Source: Thermotogales bacterium
GTDB lineage: Bacteria; Thermotogota; Thermotogae; Petrotogales; Kosmotogaceae
DNA length: 44,150 nucleotides
Assembly (NCBI GenBank): GCA_003561215.1
Contig: PWXG01000276.1
Coordinates: 1 to 44,150 of the forward strand
Direction of reading: 5' to 3'
Shown here: piece by piece, positions 16,168 to 24,553 of the stretch
How positions within the stretch are numbered: position 1 is the first letter of the stretch
Layout of the letters: each line of letters starts with the position of its first letter
The notes under the pieces: generated by a model
Told to the model about the DNA's origin: nothing
Seen by the model: only the letters and a program-made list of their open reading frames with translations
The model's database searches: none
Program-made: the position numbers and the translations under genes

Positions 16168-16197
16168 TTGACTCGTCTGCTCTTGATGTGATATAAA
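16168..16197 (+). promoter_or_regulatory. Sigma-A-type promoter of the amino-acid ABC transporter operon
   Basis: TTGACT (16168-16173) and TATAAA (16192-16197) are separated by 18 nt, a close match to the vegetative consensus. Transcription would begin near 16204, just before the leader-peptide ribosome site AAGGAG at 16211-16216. Confidence 0.75.
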
Positions 16198-16224
16198 GAA
16201 GCAAGCCAAAAAGGAGAAGTGCTT

Positions 16225-16311
16225 ATGGGCAAGAGTATTTCGAGCATCTTCAACGTCTATTATTTTAGGAGGAAAGCTCTTTCTGTTTCCTCCAGCTGTG
16301 TAATGAAATAG
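16225..16311 (+). CDS. Leader peptide of a ribosome-mediated attenuator (Tyr-Tyr-Phe)
   Basis: A 28-codon frame, ATG 16225 to TAG 16309-16311, with AAGGAG 8 nt upstream. It encodes MGKSISSIF then NVYYFRRK and a Ser-rich tail. The run Phe-Asn-Val-Tyr-Tyr-Phe (TAT TAT TTT at 16258-16266) lies immediately before the first arm of a hairpin at 16268, the geometry of phe/trp-type leader peptides. It sits between a good promoter and an intrinsic terminator, upstream of a TrpX-type transporter. Stalling at Tyr or Phe codons when the charged tRNA is scarce would favour the antiterminator. Ser codons are also frequent (seven), so serine cannot be fully excluded. Confidence 0.75.
   Translation: MGKSISSIFNVYYFRRKALSVSSSCVMK
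16268..16293 (+). promoter_or_regulatory. Attenuator pause hairpin (1:2)
   Basis: GGAGGAAA (16268-16275) pairs perfectly with TTTCCTCC (16286-16293) across a 10-nt loop, inside the leader peptide frame right after the Tyr-Tyr-Phe codons. When the ribosome finishes the peptide, this stem would keep segment 2 from joining segment 3. Confidence 0.65.
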
Positions 16312-16337
16312 GCTGAACAATACAGGGAAGAAGAGAG
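16277..16337 (+). promoter_or_regulatory. Attenuator antiterminator (2:3)
   Basis: CTCTTT (16277-16282) can pair with AGAGAG (16332-16337), and TTTCC (16286-16290) with GGGAA (16325-16329), around a 3x2 internal loop and including two G-U pairs. This consumes bases of both the 1:2 hairpin and the terminator's left arm (16330-16343), so the three structures are mutually exclusive in the classical order. Confidence 0.55.
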
Positions 16338-16372
16338 GGCATCAGTGATAGAGATGCCCTCTCTTCTTTTTT
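16330..16372 (+). terminator. Intrinsic terminator of the attenuator (3:4)
   Basis: A 14-bp stem: 16330-16343 (GAAGAGAGGGCATC) pairs with 16353-16366, with a 9-nt loop, and is followed directly by TTTTTT at 16367-16372. It ends 27 nt before the transporter's first start codon, so it would stop transcription before the operon. Confidence 0.92.
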
Positions 16373-16399
16373 GAATACTTGTTCTGGGAGGGATAGTAA

Positions 16400-17374
16400 A
16401 TGAAACATCTTCTACTGGTACTGGCGCTTTTACTGGCATTGTCAGGAATCGGGGCAAACACAATTGCCATAACAGCAATTGTTGAGCATCCTGCTCTTGA
16501 CATGGCAAGGAAAGGGATTCTTGATGAGCTTGCGGCTCAAGGTTTTCTGCAGGGACAGAACCTGAGGGTTGAATACCAGAACGCGCAGGGAGACACCGCG
16601 AACGCTGTTGCAATTGCCAGACAATTTGTTGGGCTGAGGCCTGACGTTATCGTTGGAATCGCCACGCCTTCAGCTCAGGCCCTGGTAAATGCCACGGCTG
16701 ATATTCCAATCGTATTCAGTGCTGTGACAGATCCTGTATTGGCAGGATTGGTGGCCTCTTTTGGGAGCAACTCAGGTAATGTTGTCGGGATAAGCGATAT
16801 GACGCCCGTAGGAACGCAGATCCGGCTAGCCAGCCTGGTTTTCCCCGAAGCAAGAAGAATAGGAATCGTATACAACACTGGAGAAGCTAACTCTGTTTCG
16901 ATCAGGAATTTCGCAAAAAGGACCTGTGATGAACTCGGGCTCCAACTGGTTGATATCACTGGCTCCAGTGCCGTTGAAATGGTGAATGCTCTCAATGCGA
17001 TGATAAGCGATGTCGATTTGCTATACATCGGCACAGATAATACCGCTGCGTCCAGTATCGAGTCTATTTCCAGGGTTGCAGAAAGGGAGAACGTTCCCAT
17101 TATTGCTGGAGACATTTCCATTGCCAGAGTCGGGGGACTTATAGGCTTTGGATTTGACTACTACGTAGTTGGAAGGGAAACCGGGAAACTGGTGGCCGAA
17201 ATACTCCGTGGAATATCTCCTGATGAACTTGAGACAAAAATCGTAGGACAGGAATCTCTGATCCTGTTCATAAACCTTGATGTGGCAGAACGGCTCGGAG
17301 TAGCTATTCCGGAAAGCCTTCTCGAACGAGCCCAGATCATTGTCTCTGGAGGGGAAGAGAGGTCAACAGATTAA
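16400..17374 (+). CDS. ABC transporter substrate-binding protein (TrpX type)
   Basis: A secreted or anchored 324-residue binding protein of the ABC_sub_bind (PF04392-type) family, related to TrpX of tryptophan/tyrosine transporters. An N-terminal signal peptide (KHLLLVLALLLALSGIGA) is followed by two alpha/beta lobes: IAITAIVEHPALDMARKG, LRPDVIVGIATPSAQAL and PIVFSAVTDPV in the first; RRIGIVYNTGEANSV, DLLYIGTDNTAA and GGLIGFGFDYYVVG in the second. GGGAGGG precedes ATG 16400. It leads a three-gene operon with the permease (2 nt) and ATPase (overlapping). The upstream Tyr/Phe attenuator suggests an aromatic amino acid substrate. Confidence 0.92.
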   Translation: MKHLLLVLALLLALSGIGANTIAITAIVEHPALDMARKGILDELAAQGFLQGQNLRVEYQNAQGDTANAVAIARQFVGLRPDVIVGIATPSAQALVNATADIPIVFSAVTDPVLAGLVASFGSNSGNVVGISDMTPVGTQIRLASLVFPEARRIGIVYNTGEANSVSIRNFAKRTCDELGLQLVDITGSSAVEMVNALNAMISDVDLLYIGTDNTAASSIESISRVAERENVPIIAGDISIARVGGLIGFGFDYYVVGRETGKLVAEILRGISPDELETKIVGQESLILFINLDVAERLGVAIPESLLERAQIIVSGGEERSTD

Positions 17375-17376
17375 CG

Positions 17377-18402
17377 ATGCTCGCGATCGTTGAACAGGGA
17401 CTGATCCTCTGTTTGCTGGCAATAGGTGTGTACATTGCATTCAGGGTTGTGCATCTTCCTGATCTCACTGTAGACGGGTCTTTCGCGCTCGGGGCTGCTA
17501 TAGCTGTGAGATCGATCGTCTCTGGTGCGACACCAGTACTTGCCATTTCGCTTGCTGCTGCTGGAGGAGCTGCAGCAGGCTTTATTACTTCGATAATACA
17601 CAGAAAGCTGAAAGTCAATGTTCTTCTGGCAGGCATACTTGTGATGACCATGGTTTATTCAGTTAACCTCAGGATCATGGGAGGACCAAATCTCCCTGTT
17701 CCCAGGGTTTTCGGGCAGCAGGAAGTAGTGAGCTATGAGAGAATGAGCGGAGGCACAATGCTCGATGATCTCTTTGCCGACCAGGGATTGATCGAAGAAG
17801 AAACTCCGCCTCCTATAAGGGAGAGAACGGTTGTTGCATTTTTCACCAATAGGCTCGACGGTAGTGATCTGGCGAAAATATCAATCGTTGTTATCTCTGC
17901 CGTGATAATTCTTGGCGCCTTTTTGAAGACCGATCTGGGTACTTCCCTGAGAGCGTTTGGATGCAATCCTTCAGGAGTAACAGCATTTGGCATGTCACAG
18001 ACGTTTCTGGCGATCATAGGCCTTCTAACAGCCAATCTGATGGTTGGGCTCTCAGGTGGCTTGTTCGCACTTTATTCAGGTTTTGCGGATGTCTCCCTGG
18101 GACAGGGGATGGTAGTTACCGGGCTTGCTTCGGTAATACTGGGGGAGATAATATTCGGTAAAGTGAAATTCCTTTATGGGTTGCTTGCACCTGTTGCTGG
18201 AGGTGTTCTGTACCAAGCGTTGCTTTCTACAGCAATGAGATACGGTTATAGAATCGGGTTTCTGGCAAGCGACATGAAACTGTTAACAGCACTCTTTGTA
18301 ATTTCAGTTATTGGAGTGAGACAACTGGCATCATCCCCAAGAAAGCAGCGTTTCAAGGCGGAGGTGAAAAAACTGTGGTTGAACTCCAGGGGATCACAGT
18401 GA
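17377..18402 (+). CDS. ABC transporter permease (TrpY type)
   Basis: A 341-residue inner-membrane permease of the branched-chain-amino-acid/ribose permease superfamily, with about eight to nine spans. VVHLPDLTVDGSFALGAAI, near residues 24-42, is the hallmark of the TrpY-like subgroup. Later landmarks are LRIMGGPNLPVPR, LRAFGCNPSGVTAFG (the coupling-helix region) and a C-terminal basic tail. It starts 2 nt after the binding-protein stop and overlaps the ATPase start by 28 nt, so translation is tightly coupled. It would form a homodimer with the ATPase below. Confidence 0.92.
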   Translation: MLAIVEQGLILCLLAIGVYIAFRVVHLPDLTVDGSFALGAAIAVRSIVSGATPVLAISLAAAGGAAAGFITSIIHRKLKVNVLLAGILVMTMVYSVNLRIMGGPNLPVPRVFGQQEVVSYERMSGGTMLDDLFADQGLIEEETPPPIRERTVVAFFTNRLDGSDLAKISIVVISAVIILGAFLKTDLGTSLRAFGCNPSGVTAFGMSQTFLAIIGLLTANLMVGLSGGLFALYSGFADVSLGQGMVVTGLASVILGEIIFGKVKFLYGLLAPVAGGVLYQALLSTAMRYGYRIGFLASDMKLLTALFVISVIGVRQLASSPRKQRFKAEVKKLWLNSRGSQ

Positions 18403-19118
18403 TCTATAACAAAGGAATGTCGAACGAGCAAAAGGCACTCTCAGAGGTATTTTTGTTTGTTCATGACGGGGAATTTGTCACAATAATCGGGCCGAACGGT
18501 GCTGGGAAATCGACTCTACTAAAGGTCATTCTTGGAGAAGTCAACCCGCTGCGAGGGAAGTATCTCATAGATGGAAGAATGATGAATGGGAAACCACCAC
18601 ATTATCTTGCAAGGTTCATTGGAAGGGTCTATCAGGATCCTAACACGGGCATCTTCCCTTCTCTTTCCATCAAAGAGAATCTGTTGATTGCTTCAAGGAA
18701 GGGGATTCGATCTGTTGGCTTTTCTCGCCTTAAGAAACGCGGGTTGGACCTTCTGAAGGGGCTGGGGTTAGGACTCGAAAAACGCCTTGACGTTCTGGCC
18801 GGCGAGCTCTCTGGCGGTCAGAAGCAGAGCCTTGCAATGATTATGGCAGTTTTCTCCGGACCGAGCCTGCTACTCCTGGACGAGCACACAGCGGCACTGG
18901 ATCCCAGGAGTGCGAAGAATGTCATGGATCTGACGAAGAGGATAAACGCCGAACAGGGAATAACGGTCATTATGATTACTCACAACATGGAATTTGCTGG
19001 AATGTACGGGACCCGCCTCGTTGAGTTTCACGAAGGAAGTCTAATAAAGAGCGACAACAGGAAAACCCACAGCACTAAGGACAGTAAAGGTCTCAGAATA
19101 TCTCTTTCTTCCAACTGA
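18375..19118 (+). CDS. ABC transporter ATP-binding protein (TrpZ type)
   Basis: A 247-residue ATPase energising the transporter. Walker A is GPNGAGKST (about 40-48), the Q-loop region is RVYQDPNTGIF, the signature is LSGGQKQSLAM, Walker B is LLLLDEHTAALD and the H-loop is MITHNMEF. The QDPNTGIFPSLSI segment is characteristic of this amino-acid subgroup. The start is GTG 18375 inside the permease gene, with GGAGGTG 8 nt upstream. No binding-protein or regulatory domain is fused. It is the last gene of the attenuated operon; no strong terminator follows. Confidence 0.93.
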   Translation: MVELQGITVIYNKGMSNEQKALSEVFLFVHDGEFVTIIGPNGAGKSTLLKVILGEVNPLRGKYLIDGRMMNGKPPHYLARFIGRVYQDPNTGIFPSLSIKENLLIASRKGIRSVGFSRLKKRGLDLLKGLGLGLEKRLDVLAGELSGGQKQSLAMIMAVFSGPSLLLLDEHTAALDPRSAKNVMDLTKRINAEQGITVIMITHNMEFAGMYGTRLVEFHEGSLIKSDNRKTHSTKDSKGLRISLSSN

Positions 19119-19226
19119 TGGGGAGAAAACTTCTGCTGCAGCTTCATTCAAATTGCAGTAGCGACTTATGACATAAGACCCCATATCTGGTAGTATTGTC
19201 ATGAAGGAGTTTTGTCAGGAGACACA

Positions 19227-19904
19227 ATGAAGAGAATCTTTTTTGTGCGGCATGGTGAGAGTCAGGCAAATGTAATGAGGATCTTCACGCGTTCGCCAGA
19301 GGGGTACCCACTGACTGAGCGGGGCGTGGAACAGGCGAAGCGGACAGGGGTGCTTTTCCTCCCACTGTGGAATACGGCCTTCTTCTCGTCAAATATCGTG
19401 AGAGCCGTTCAGACAGCAGAAATCATTGCAGAACCTCATGGGAAACCCGTAGTACAACTGGAGGATTTTGCAGAACTGGATACCGGTTGTCTGGAAGGAA
19501 GGAAAAACAGCGAAGAGACCGACGGTTACTATCAGCACGTTCTTCAGCAATGGATCGAAGGCAACCAGTCGATCGCGTTTCGTGGTGGAGAAGACCACAA
19601 GGCTGTAGTAACCCGCGCAAAGCGTGGTATTGAGGAGGTGCTGAAGGAGAGCGACGAACATACGGCAGTTGTCATCTCACACGGGGGAATCATGACCATG
19701 GCCATTCCTTTTCTCTGTGATAACATCAATGAGGATCTGTTCTACTCTGAATCCAAGAACAGATTTGTAGATAACTGCGCAGTGAGCGAGGTCGAAGCTA
19801 ATCACAATAACGGGATGCTTTCACTGAAACTTGTTTCCTGGGGAGGCGTAGACCATCTTCCCGGAGACCTGAAGCTCGCTCTCTACAGACAGGCCAGACT
19901 CTAG
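19227..19904 (+). CDS. Histidine phosphatase family protein (phosphoglycerate-mutase-like)
   Basis: A 225-residue cytoplasmic phosphatase. The phosphohistidine motif RHGES lies at residues 8-12 and the second catalytic His is in VVISHGGIM. SSNIVRAVQTAEII provides the phosphate-pocket Arg, and the Glu of LDTGCLEG completes the site. AGGAG stands 5 nt before ATG 19227; the in-frame TTG five codons upstream lacks a site. It is about 110 nt after the ABC operon and may have its own promoter. The substrate (sugar phosphate, cobalamin precursor or other) cannot be decided. Confidence 0.9.
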   Translation: MKRIFFVRHGESQANVMRIFTRSPEGYPLTERGVEQAKRTGVLFLPLWNTAFFSSNIVRAVQTAEIIAEPHGKPVVQLEDFAELDTGCLEGRKNSEETDGYYQHVLQQWIEGNQSIAFRGGEDHKAVVTRAKRGIEEVLKESDEHTAVVISHGGIMTMAIPFLCDNINEDLFYSESKNRFVDNCAVSEVEANHNNGMLSLKLVSWGGVDHLPGDLKLALYRQARL

Positions 19905-19930
19905 TACAACGAAAACCCGCGAGGTGCCGA

Positions 19931-20593
19931 CTATCTCAACAGGCTAAAACGGGCTCCTATACTACCAAGTATGACCACACTTCCCAGATCTTCGAAGGGG
20001 AAGTAGGTTCCGAGACCGCCGTAGATAAAGACATCGTCGAATATCCACCAATCCCACGGGTAACTACCCCCGACTTTCATGTCGATATATGCAGTATTCT
20101 CCGAAAGTGTGAGATTTCGACTAAATCCCCCAGTCAATTTTACTTCACCGTTCTTTCCCTGGTTGTAGAAGGCAAGGACACTAACCAGGGCGATTGATCG
20201 TTCCGTAGTCTCCAGCCAATCATTGATTCCTTCGTCATATTCGTGTTTTGTTTCTTCGGCATAAGCGGTGCTGAGACTCAGCGAAAAGGTCCCCGGGTAA
20301 TAACCAACGCCGATGAACGCCATATTCAGATCATCAAGAAACCCTATTGCTGGAACATAACCATATCCCAGAGCCGTCCACACACTTCCGATGCTGGTCC
20401 CGAGCTTGATGTATGGAAGCGGGGCGAGGCCTACTTCCATCAGATCCAGGACCCCATACTTGGCAAAGGATTCGACTCCAAGAGAAATCACCCCTTTCCC
20501 GTCTCCAAGGACTGTCGGTTCGAGGAACTGGAACTGGGCGAAAATGGCGCAAGCTATCACCAAAGCAATCAGTACGAAGAGTGCTTTCTTCAT
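19931..20593 (-). CDS. Exported beta-rich envelope protein
   Basis: 220 residues with a clean signal peptide (KKALFVLIALVIACAIFAQ) and then alternating hydrophobic/polar short strands with many Gly and aromatic residues (YIKLGTSIGSVWTALGYGY, FIGVGYYPGTFSLSLS) ending in GSIGARFSLLR. This suggests a small outer-membrane barrel or toga-associated protein. No family recognised. GGGGGAAAG precedes ATG 20593. Its own -10 (TATAAT on the minus strand, 20622-20627) indicates separate transcription from the peptidase gene upstream. Confidence 0.75.
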   Translation of the reverse strand: MKKALFVLIALVIACAIFAQFQFLEPTVLGDGKGVISLGVESFAKYGVLDLMEVGLAPLPYIKLGTSIGSVWTALGYGYVPAIGFLDDLNMAFIGVGYYPGTFSLSLSTAYAEETKHEYDEGINDWLETTERSIALVSVLAFYNQGKNGEVKLTGGFSRNLTLSENTAYIDMKVGGSYPWDWWIFDDVFIYGGLGTYFPFEDLGSVVILGSIGARFSLLR

Positions 20594-20621
20594 GTTCTTT
20601 CCCCCTCATTTGGCCTACACG

Positions 20622-20627
20622 ATTATA
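20622..20627 (-). promoter_or_regulatory. -10 element (TATAAT) of the envelope protein gene
   Basis: A perfect TATAAT on the minus strand, 29 nt before the start codon at 20593. The -35 is weak (TTCTGC at 16 nt). Confidence 0.4.
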
Positions 20628-20660
20628 CTCCACATCGGCGATTGCAGAAGATGCAAGACT

Positions 20661-23234
20661 TCAGCGAGGCACACCCGCTCCAATTATTGAGTCGAAAAAG
20701 AGAGGGAACGTGTTCTTGACCTGGTGCCTGTAAGTAGGATCAAAACCGAACACGACAATATCCCCTCTTCCGTAGGGCACGAGAGCAACAGAGGTCTTGC
20801 CTTCTATCTCTTCGATTCCTTCTCCCCAGCCACTCATCACGCAGTCCGCTGCGAAGCGCGCAAGAGTAAGGACATGTTCGCTATAGACCTCGATCGCAGT
20901 GTATCCCGTTTTGAACATAATAGCTGCGGAGGATTTATCCAAGTAGTACAAGGTCTCAAAATGGCCTTGGCTTAACTCGATCTTCAGAATCGATCCTGGA
21001 ACATGGAAAGCGTTCGACGTTTCAACGGCACTAATCCCGGCATCAAAGTCATCGAAAATGATATCGTTAATCCTCCCGATCGTTATGAGTCTTCCTCCTT
21101 CTTCCACAAATTCTATGAGAATAGAAATTCCCTCTTCACCGATACCCCCTGCATACGGATCAGGGTAGGTCCCCTGTGCATATCCACTTACTGCGGCCCA
21201 CTTCCGAACGTCCGGCATGACGATCACGTCGTAGAGATCTGCAAGATTCCCTTCAAGCAGAGCGGCGTTACTGAGTCGTTCAAAACTGAACCAGTGGTCT
21301 TCAAGCACGAGCCTGGTCCAGCCCTCCTCCCTGAGGTCTAACCAGGCGTGATACAGAGCAATTCGCGGTAGGGCGAAAGCTTCTTTTGAAATGTATTCCA
21401 TGTCGTTCGCAGAAACGGCATAGAACTTCAAACATAGTTCTTCGGCCAACTCTTCAAGATCCAGCCCTTCTGAATGAGGAATAAGGAAATCCCCTTCACG
21501 TGCCTGCACTGATCCGAAATCAAAAGGTTCCAGAATGACAGAGACCTGTTCTTCAAGTGCTGACAAGAAATTCAGCGCCCTTGTTGTGTAAAGGGAATCC
21601 CTCTTCAGGAGATAAGCTTCGGTCTCTTCATTCAGACCAAACACGCCTTGCCCCGAAGTGAAGATGGCCTCTTCGACGCGGGAGCACTCCAGGCTGAGTA
21701 TTGTGTCATCATTGATCATAATTGCTTCTGCACCAATCATAATAGGTAGTGTCCAGGCAGTAACGTCATATGGCCAGATACCTTCTGGATAGGTCTGTAT
21801 CTCAAGGAGAGCCTTTGCGAAGTTGCCGTATGGCTGAGACATGAACACGACAAAAGAACCGGCAGGAAAGCTTCTTCCCTCTGCAGAGAACTCTTCGAGG
21901 CTCTCATGCACCTCGACTCCGTTCTTGAGAAGCTTCTCGACAAGTATTCTTGCTGTTGCGTGATCAGGTTGCTCAGAAGGGATGACCCAGGCAAAAGGGG
22001 CTTCTGAGAGCCCTGAGCTGATCTGGGTTTCTGCCATTGAGTAACGGTTTCTCAGGAAGAAGGCTTTTCGTTCACCTGCAAGACTTAGTAACGAGTAGAT
22101 AGCTTCTTTTCCGTAATCGATCTGATCACGGAGAGTCCACCATCCTCCAGGCCAGGGCCAGGGAGTGTTAGAATCGCGTTCCGAATATCTCAGATCTTCC
22201 GTTTCTGCATAGGTTGACCAGCCATCGTAGTCCGAAGGTCCGGAGATAAACCCTGTCCATATTTCGAAGGTCATGCCTATGGAGTGATGCAAACTGGGCC
22301 ATGTGTCTCCATATCCCGGATACCACATGTCGAAAACAACGTTGCTTGTTACCCCCGGCATTTCTGCAGCATACATCTCTGCCATGATATGACCGCCTAT
22401 CATCTTCCAACTGGCCTCAATCACGGGGCTTATTTCCGGATAAGTAGGGTCTCTCCCGGGAGGAACGAAGAAAACATACGGAGTCCTGCTCTGGTGAACA
22501 TCTACCGAAATCGCAGGTTTGATTTCCAACCACAGCCTTGCCCAGGCTTCGAGCTCTTTGAGTTCCTGATTGAAACGGTCCCTGTTATTGTCATGACCAA
22601 CATAAGCTCCGTAAATCGGCGGATCGGTTCGCACCAGCCCGGTATGCTTGTAGGTGTGGAACCATTCGGTGAAATGATCATGTCCATCGGGTTCCGTCGA
22701 GGGAATAATCGTAAGAACGACATCTTCCATTGCTCTGAGCTTTTCTGGATCATCTGTTGTGGCGAGTTCGCGTGCAATCTCCAGGGCAGCTTCCGCCCCG
22801 GCGGGCTCGTTCGAGTGGATATTGCACTCGATCCACAAGAAGAGTCTGGCTTCTTCAATAAGCCCATCAACCTCTTCGGAGTCGACCTTCCTGGGATCTG
22901 CAAGCGAATAGTTCAGTTCAATGAGGCGATCTAGATTGTCCAGGTTTTCTTCACTCGAAATAACGGTCAGGATCAGGGGCTTACCAAGAGTGCTTTCGCC
23001 GTAAATGCGAGTTTTTACGCGATCTGAGTTTTCCGAGAGGTAATTCATGTAACGCGCTATATCTGAATAGTAAGTCAGGTGAAAGGGATCACCGATAATG
23101 ACATCTAGGTAATCATCTGGTGACATAAGTGCAGGTCCAGGGGAGCTACCGCAAGCAACACCAAGAGAGATCATTATGATCGTGATTATCAAAGCATGCT
23201 TTCCCCGCATCAAATGCTTATACAAACTACTCAT
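20661..23234 (-). CDS. Exported M14 family zinc carboxypeptidase-like protein
   Basis: 857 residues. The N-terminus (GKHALIITIIMISLGVACGSS) is a signal peptide with a possible lipidation Cys28, though the lipobox (LGVAC) is not canonical. The M14 domain spans about 40-400: zinc ligands His140 and Glu143 in CNIHSNEPAG, the third ligand His247 in SVDVHQSR, and the catalytic Glu in GMTFEIW. About 450 further residues form additional alpha/beta domains, the last resembling a glutamine-amidotransferase-like fold (YDVIVMPDV, GGRLITIGRIND). This architecture is found in large secreted bacterial M14 proteins. ATG 23234 follows GGGAGGA, 28 nt after the MFS gene stop. Peptide or peptidoglycan substrates are possible. 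Confidence 0.9.
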   Translation of the reverse strand: MSSLYKHLMRGKHALIITIIMISLGVACGSSPGPALMSPDDYLDVIIGDPFHLTYYSDIARYMNYLSENSDRVKTRIYGESTLGKPLILTVISSEENLDNLDRLIELNYSLADPRKVDSEEVDGLIEEARLFLWIECNIHSNEPAGAEAALEIARELATTDDPEKLRAMEDVVLTIIPSTEPDGHDHFTEWFHTYKHTGLVRTDPPIYGAYVGHDNNRDRFNQELKELEAWARLWLEIKPAISVDVHQSRTPYVFFVPPGRDPTYPEISPVIEASWKMIGGHIMAEMYAAEMPGVTSNVVFDMWYPGYGDTWPSLHHSIGMTFEIWTGFISGPSDYDGWSTYAETEDLRYSERDSNTPWPWPGGWWTLRDQIDYGKEAIYSLLSLAGERKAFFLRNRYSMAETQISSGLSEAPFAWVIPSEQPDHATARILVEKLLKNGVEVHESLEEFSAEGRSFPAGSFVVFMSQPYGNFAKALLEIQTYPEGIWPYDVTAWTLPIMIGAEAIMINDDTILSLECSRVEEAIFTSGQGVFGLNEETEAYLLKRDSLYTTRALNFLSALEEQVSVILEPFDFGSVQAREGDFLIPHSEGLDLEELAEELCLKFYAVSANDMEYISKEAFALPRIALYHAWLDLREEGWTRLVLEDHWFSFERLSNAALLEGNLADLYDVIVMPDVRKWAAVSGYAQGTYPDPYAGGIGEEGISILIEFVEEGGRLITIGRINDIIFDDFDAGISAVETSNAFHVPGSILKIELSQGHFETLYYLDKSSAAIMFKTGYTAIEVYSEHVLTLARFAADCVMSGWGEGIEEIEGKTSVALVPYGRGDIVVFGFDPTYRHQVKNTFPLFFDSIIGAGVPR

Positions 23235-23262
23235 TGTGAGTCCTCCCTTTCCGAAAGCCTGT

Positions 23263-24492
23263 TTAAGCCGCCTCGTCCTTAACACCTTTACCAAGGCTCT
23301 TTCTGCTTAATAGAAGGCGGTAGATAATAGGAATAACTACAATGACGCCTGTCAAAAACCAGGAAACGCTATAAGAATCAAGAGCGTCCACTATGAGTCC
23401 GAACAAAGGAGGTGCGGCAAGAACTGCACTTCGTATAAATATCAGCACCAGTCCTGTAGCAATCCCAGCCTTTTCCTGCCCGGCCACCACTCCGATGAAC
23501 CCGAAAAAAACACCACCAAAACCCATTGCCGTTAACCCCAGAAGGAAGCATAGAAGCAGAAGAACAGATTCAGACATCACAGAACCGAACAATGAGAAAA
23601 GAGAGAGTATCACTGCAACCACCACTGAATCTGCAATTAGTAGATTAACCGGTCGCAATGATCTTACCCTGTCAGACAGAAATCCCAGCAGAGGTCTTCC
23701 CACGACACCTCCGGAATGGGCCATAGCCAGGCCCAGGGCGGCACGGTATTCAGAAAGCCCGCCTGTATCCCTCAACCAAAGGGCTAGATAGGTGATCGAT
23801 ACAGAGAAGACTGAGGCAAAACAGAAACCCGTTACCATAAGAAACCTGAGCATGGGAGAGGAGATAAGAACCTTCAAAGACTCCCTGAAAGATCCTTTAA
23901 CCGGGCTGACCGATGAGCTGTGTGTTGTCCTGTCATATCGTCTGATGGCGACCAGGAGCGTGATCACTATGCCCATAATCCCACCAAACAGCATTGCGGA
24001 GCGCCAGCCGAAATTGACCGCAACAAGGGGCAAAATGGCAGCACCGGCCAGTGATCCGATTCCGAGTGTTGAACGGAACACTCCCATGACTAGATTACTC
24101 ACTTTGCCGCTCCTTGCGCCTATTATTGCTTTGTTTCCTGCAGGAGTAAGGATGCTCTGACCAAATCCTAGACCAACGGCATACAGAAGGAAGATCGAAT
24201 AAGAAGGTACAGTTGAATAGAGAGCAACGAACATACTGGAAACAAGTCCGCCAAAAATCAGGCATCTCTTGACACCAATGCTATCAACTATGTAGCCTGC
24301 AAAAAGCGCTACCGAAACTGAAGACAGAAACATGAAGGTTGTGTAAAGCCCCACCTGGCTTCTTGTCAATCCAAAATCATCACTGATTAGAGGAAGAAGT
24401 GCCGGAACACCGCCGACAAGAAACCCCATTGTGGTGTTCACGGCAAAAGGAGTCATAACTTTCTTCAGAAAGCTTTTTCCATGGCTACTCAT
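23263..24492 (-). CDS. MFS transporter
   Basis: A 409-residue, twelve-span major facilitator. The DSIGVKRCLIFGG loop between spans 2 and 3, near residues 68-80, fits the MFS A-motif region. GFGQSILTPAGNKAI in span 4/5 and RPLLGFLSDRV, the duplicate A-motif in the second half, agree with drug/organic-anion permeases. ATG 24492 has no ribosome site and is preceded within 6 nt by a 15-nt palindrome; an internal ATG (MTPFAVN, residue 13) has GAAGAAAG before it and may be the real start. It lies between the SagB-type gene and the M14 peptidase on the same strand. Its cargo is unknown. Confidence 0.9.
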   Translation of the reverse strand: MSSHGKSFLKKVMTPFAVNTTMGFLVGGVPALLPLISDDFGLTRSQVGLYTTFMFLSSVSVALFAGYIVDSIGVKRCLIFGGLVSSMFVALYSTVPSYSIFLLYAVGLGFGQSILTPAGNKAIIGARSGKVSNLVMGVFRSTLGIGSLAGAAILPLVAVNFGWRSAMLFGGIMGIVITLLVAIRRYDRTTHSSSVSPVKGSFRESLKVLISSPMLRFLMVTGFCFASVFSVSITYLALWLRDTGGLSEYRAALGLAMAHSGGVVGRPLLGFLSDRVRSLRPVNLLIADSVVVAVILSLFSLFGSVMSESVLLLLCFLLGLTAMGFGGVFFGFIGVVAGQEKAGIATGLVLIFIRSAVLAAPPLFGLIVDALDSYSVSWFLTGVIVVIPIIYRLLLSRKSLGKGVKDEAA

Positions 24493-24497
24493 ATATA

Positions 24498-24512
24498 CAG
24501 TCTAGCAGACTG
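24498..24512. repeat. Palindrome CAGTCT-AGC-AGACTG before the MFS start codon
   Basis: A perfect 6-bp inverted repeat with a 3-nt centre, ending 5 nt upstream of ATG 24492 where a ribosome site would be expected. It may be an operator or a translation-blocking hairpin. Confidence 0.4.
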
Positions 24513-24553
24513 CAGGGTTTTCCCTTAAACTGATGGAGCGTTTTAGTGCATCT

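Noticed and set aside
16204-16400. T-box riboswitch before the TrpX-type operon
   Set aside because: TrpXYZ operons often have one, but no AGGGTGG-type T-box sequence or stem I specifier layout is present; the leader peptide and alternative hairpins explain the terminator better.
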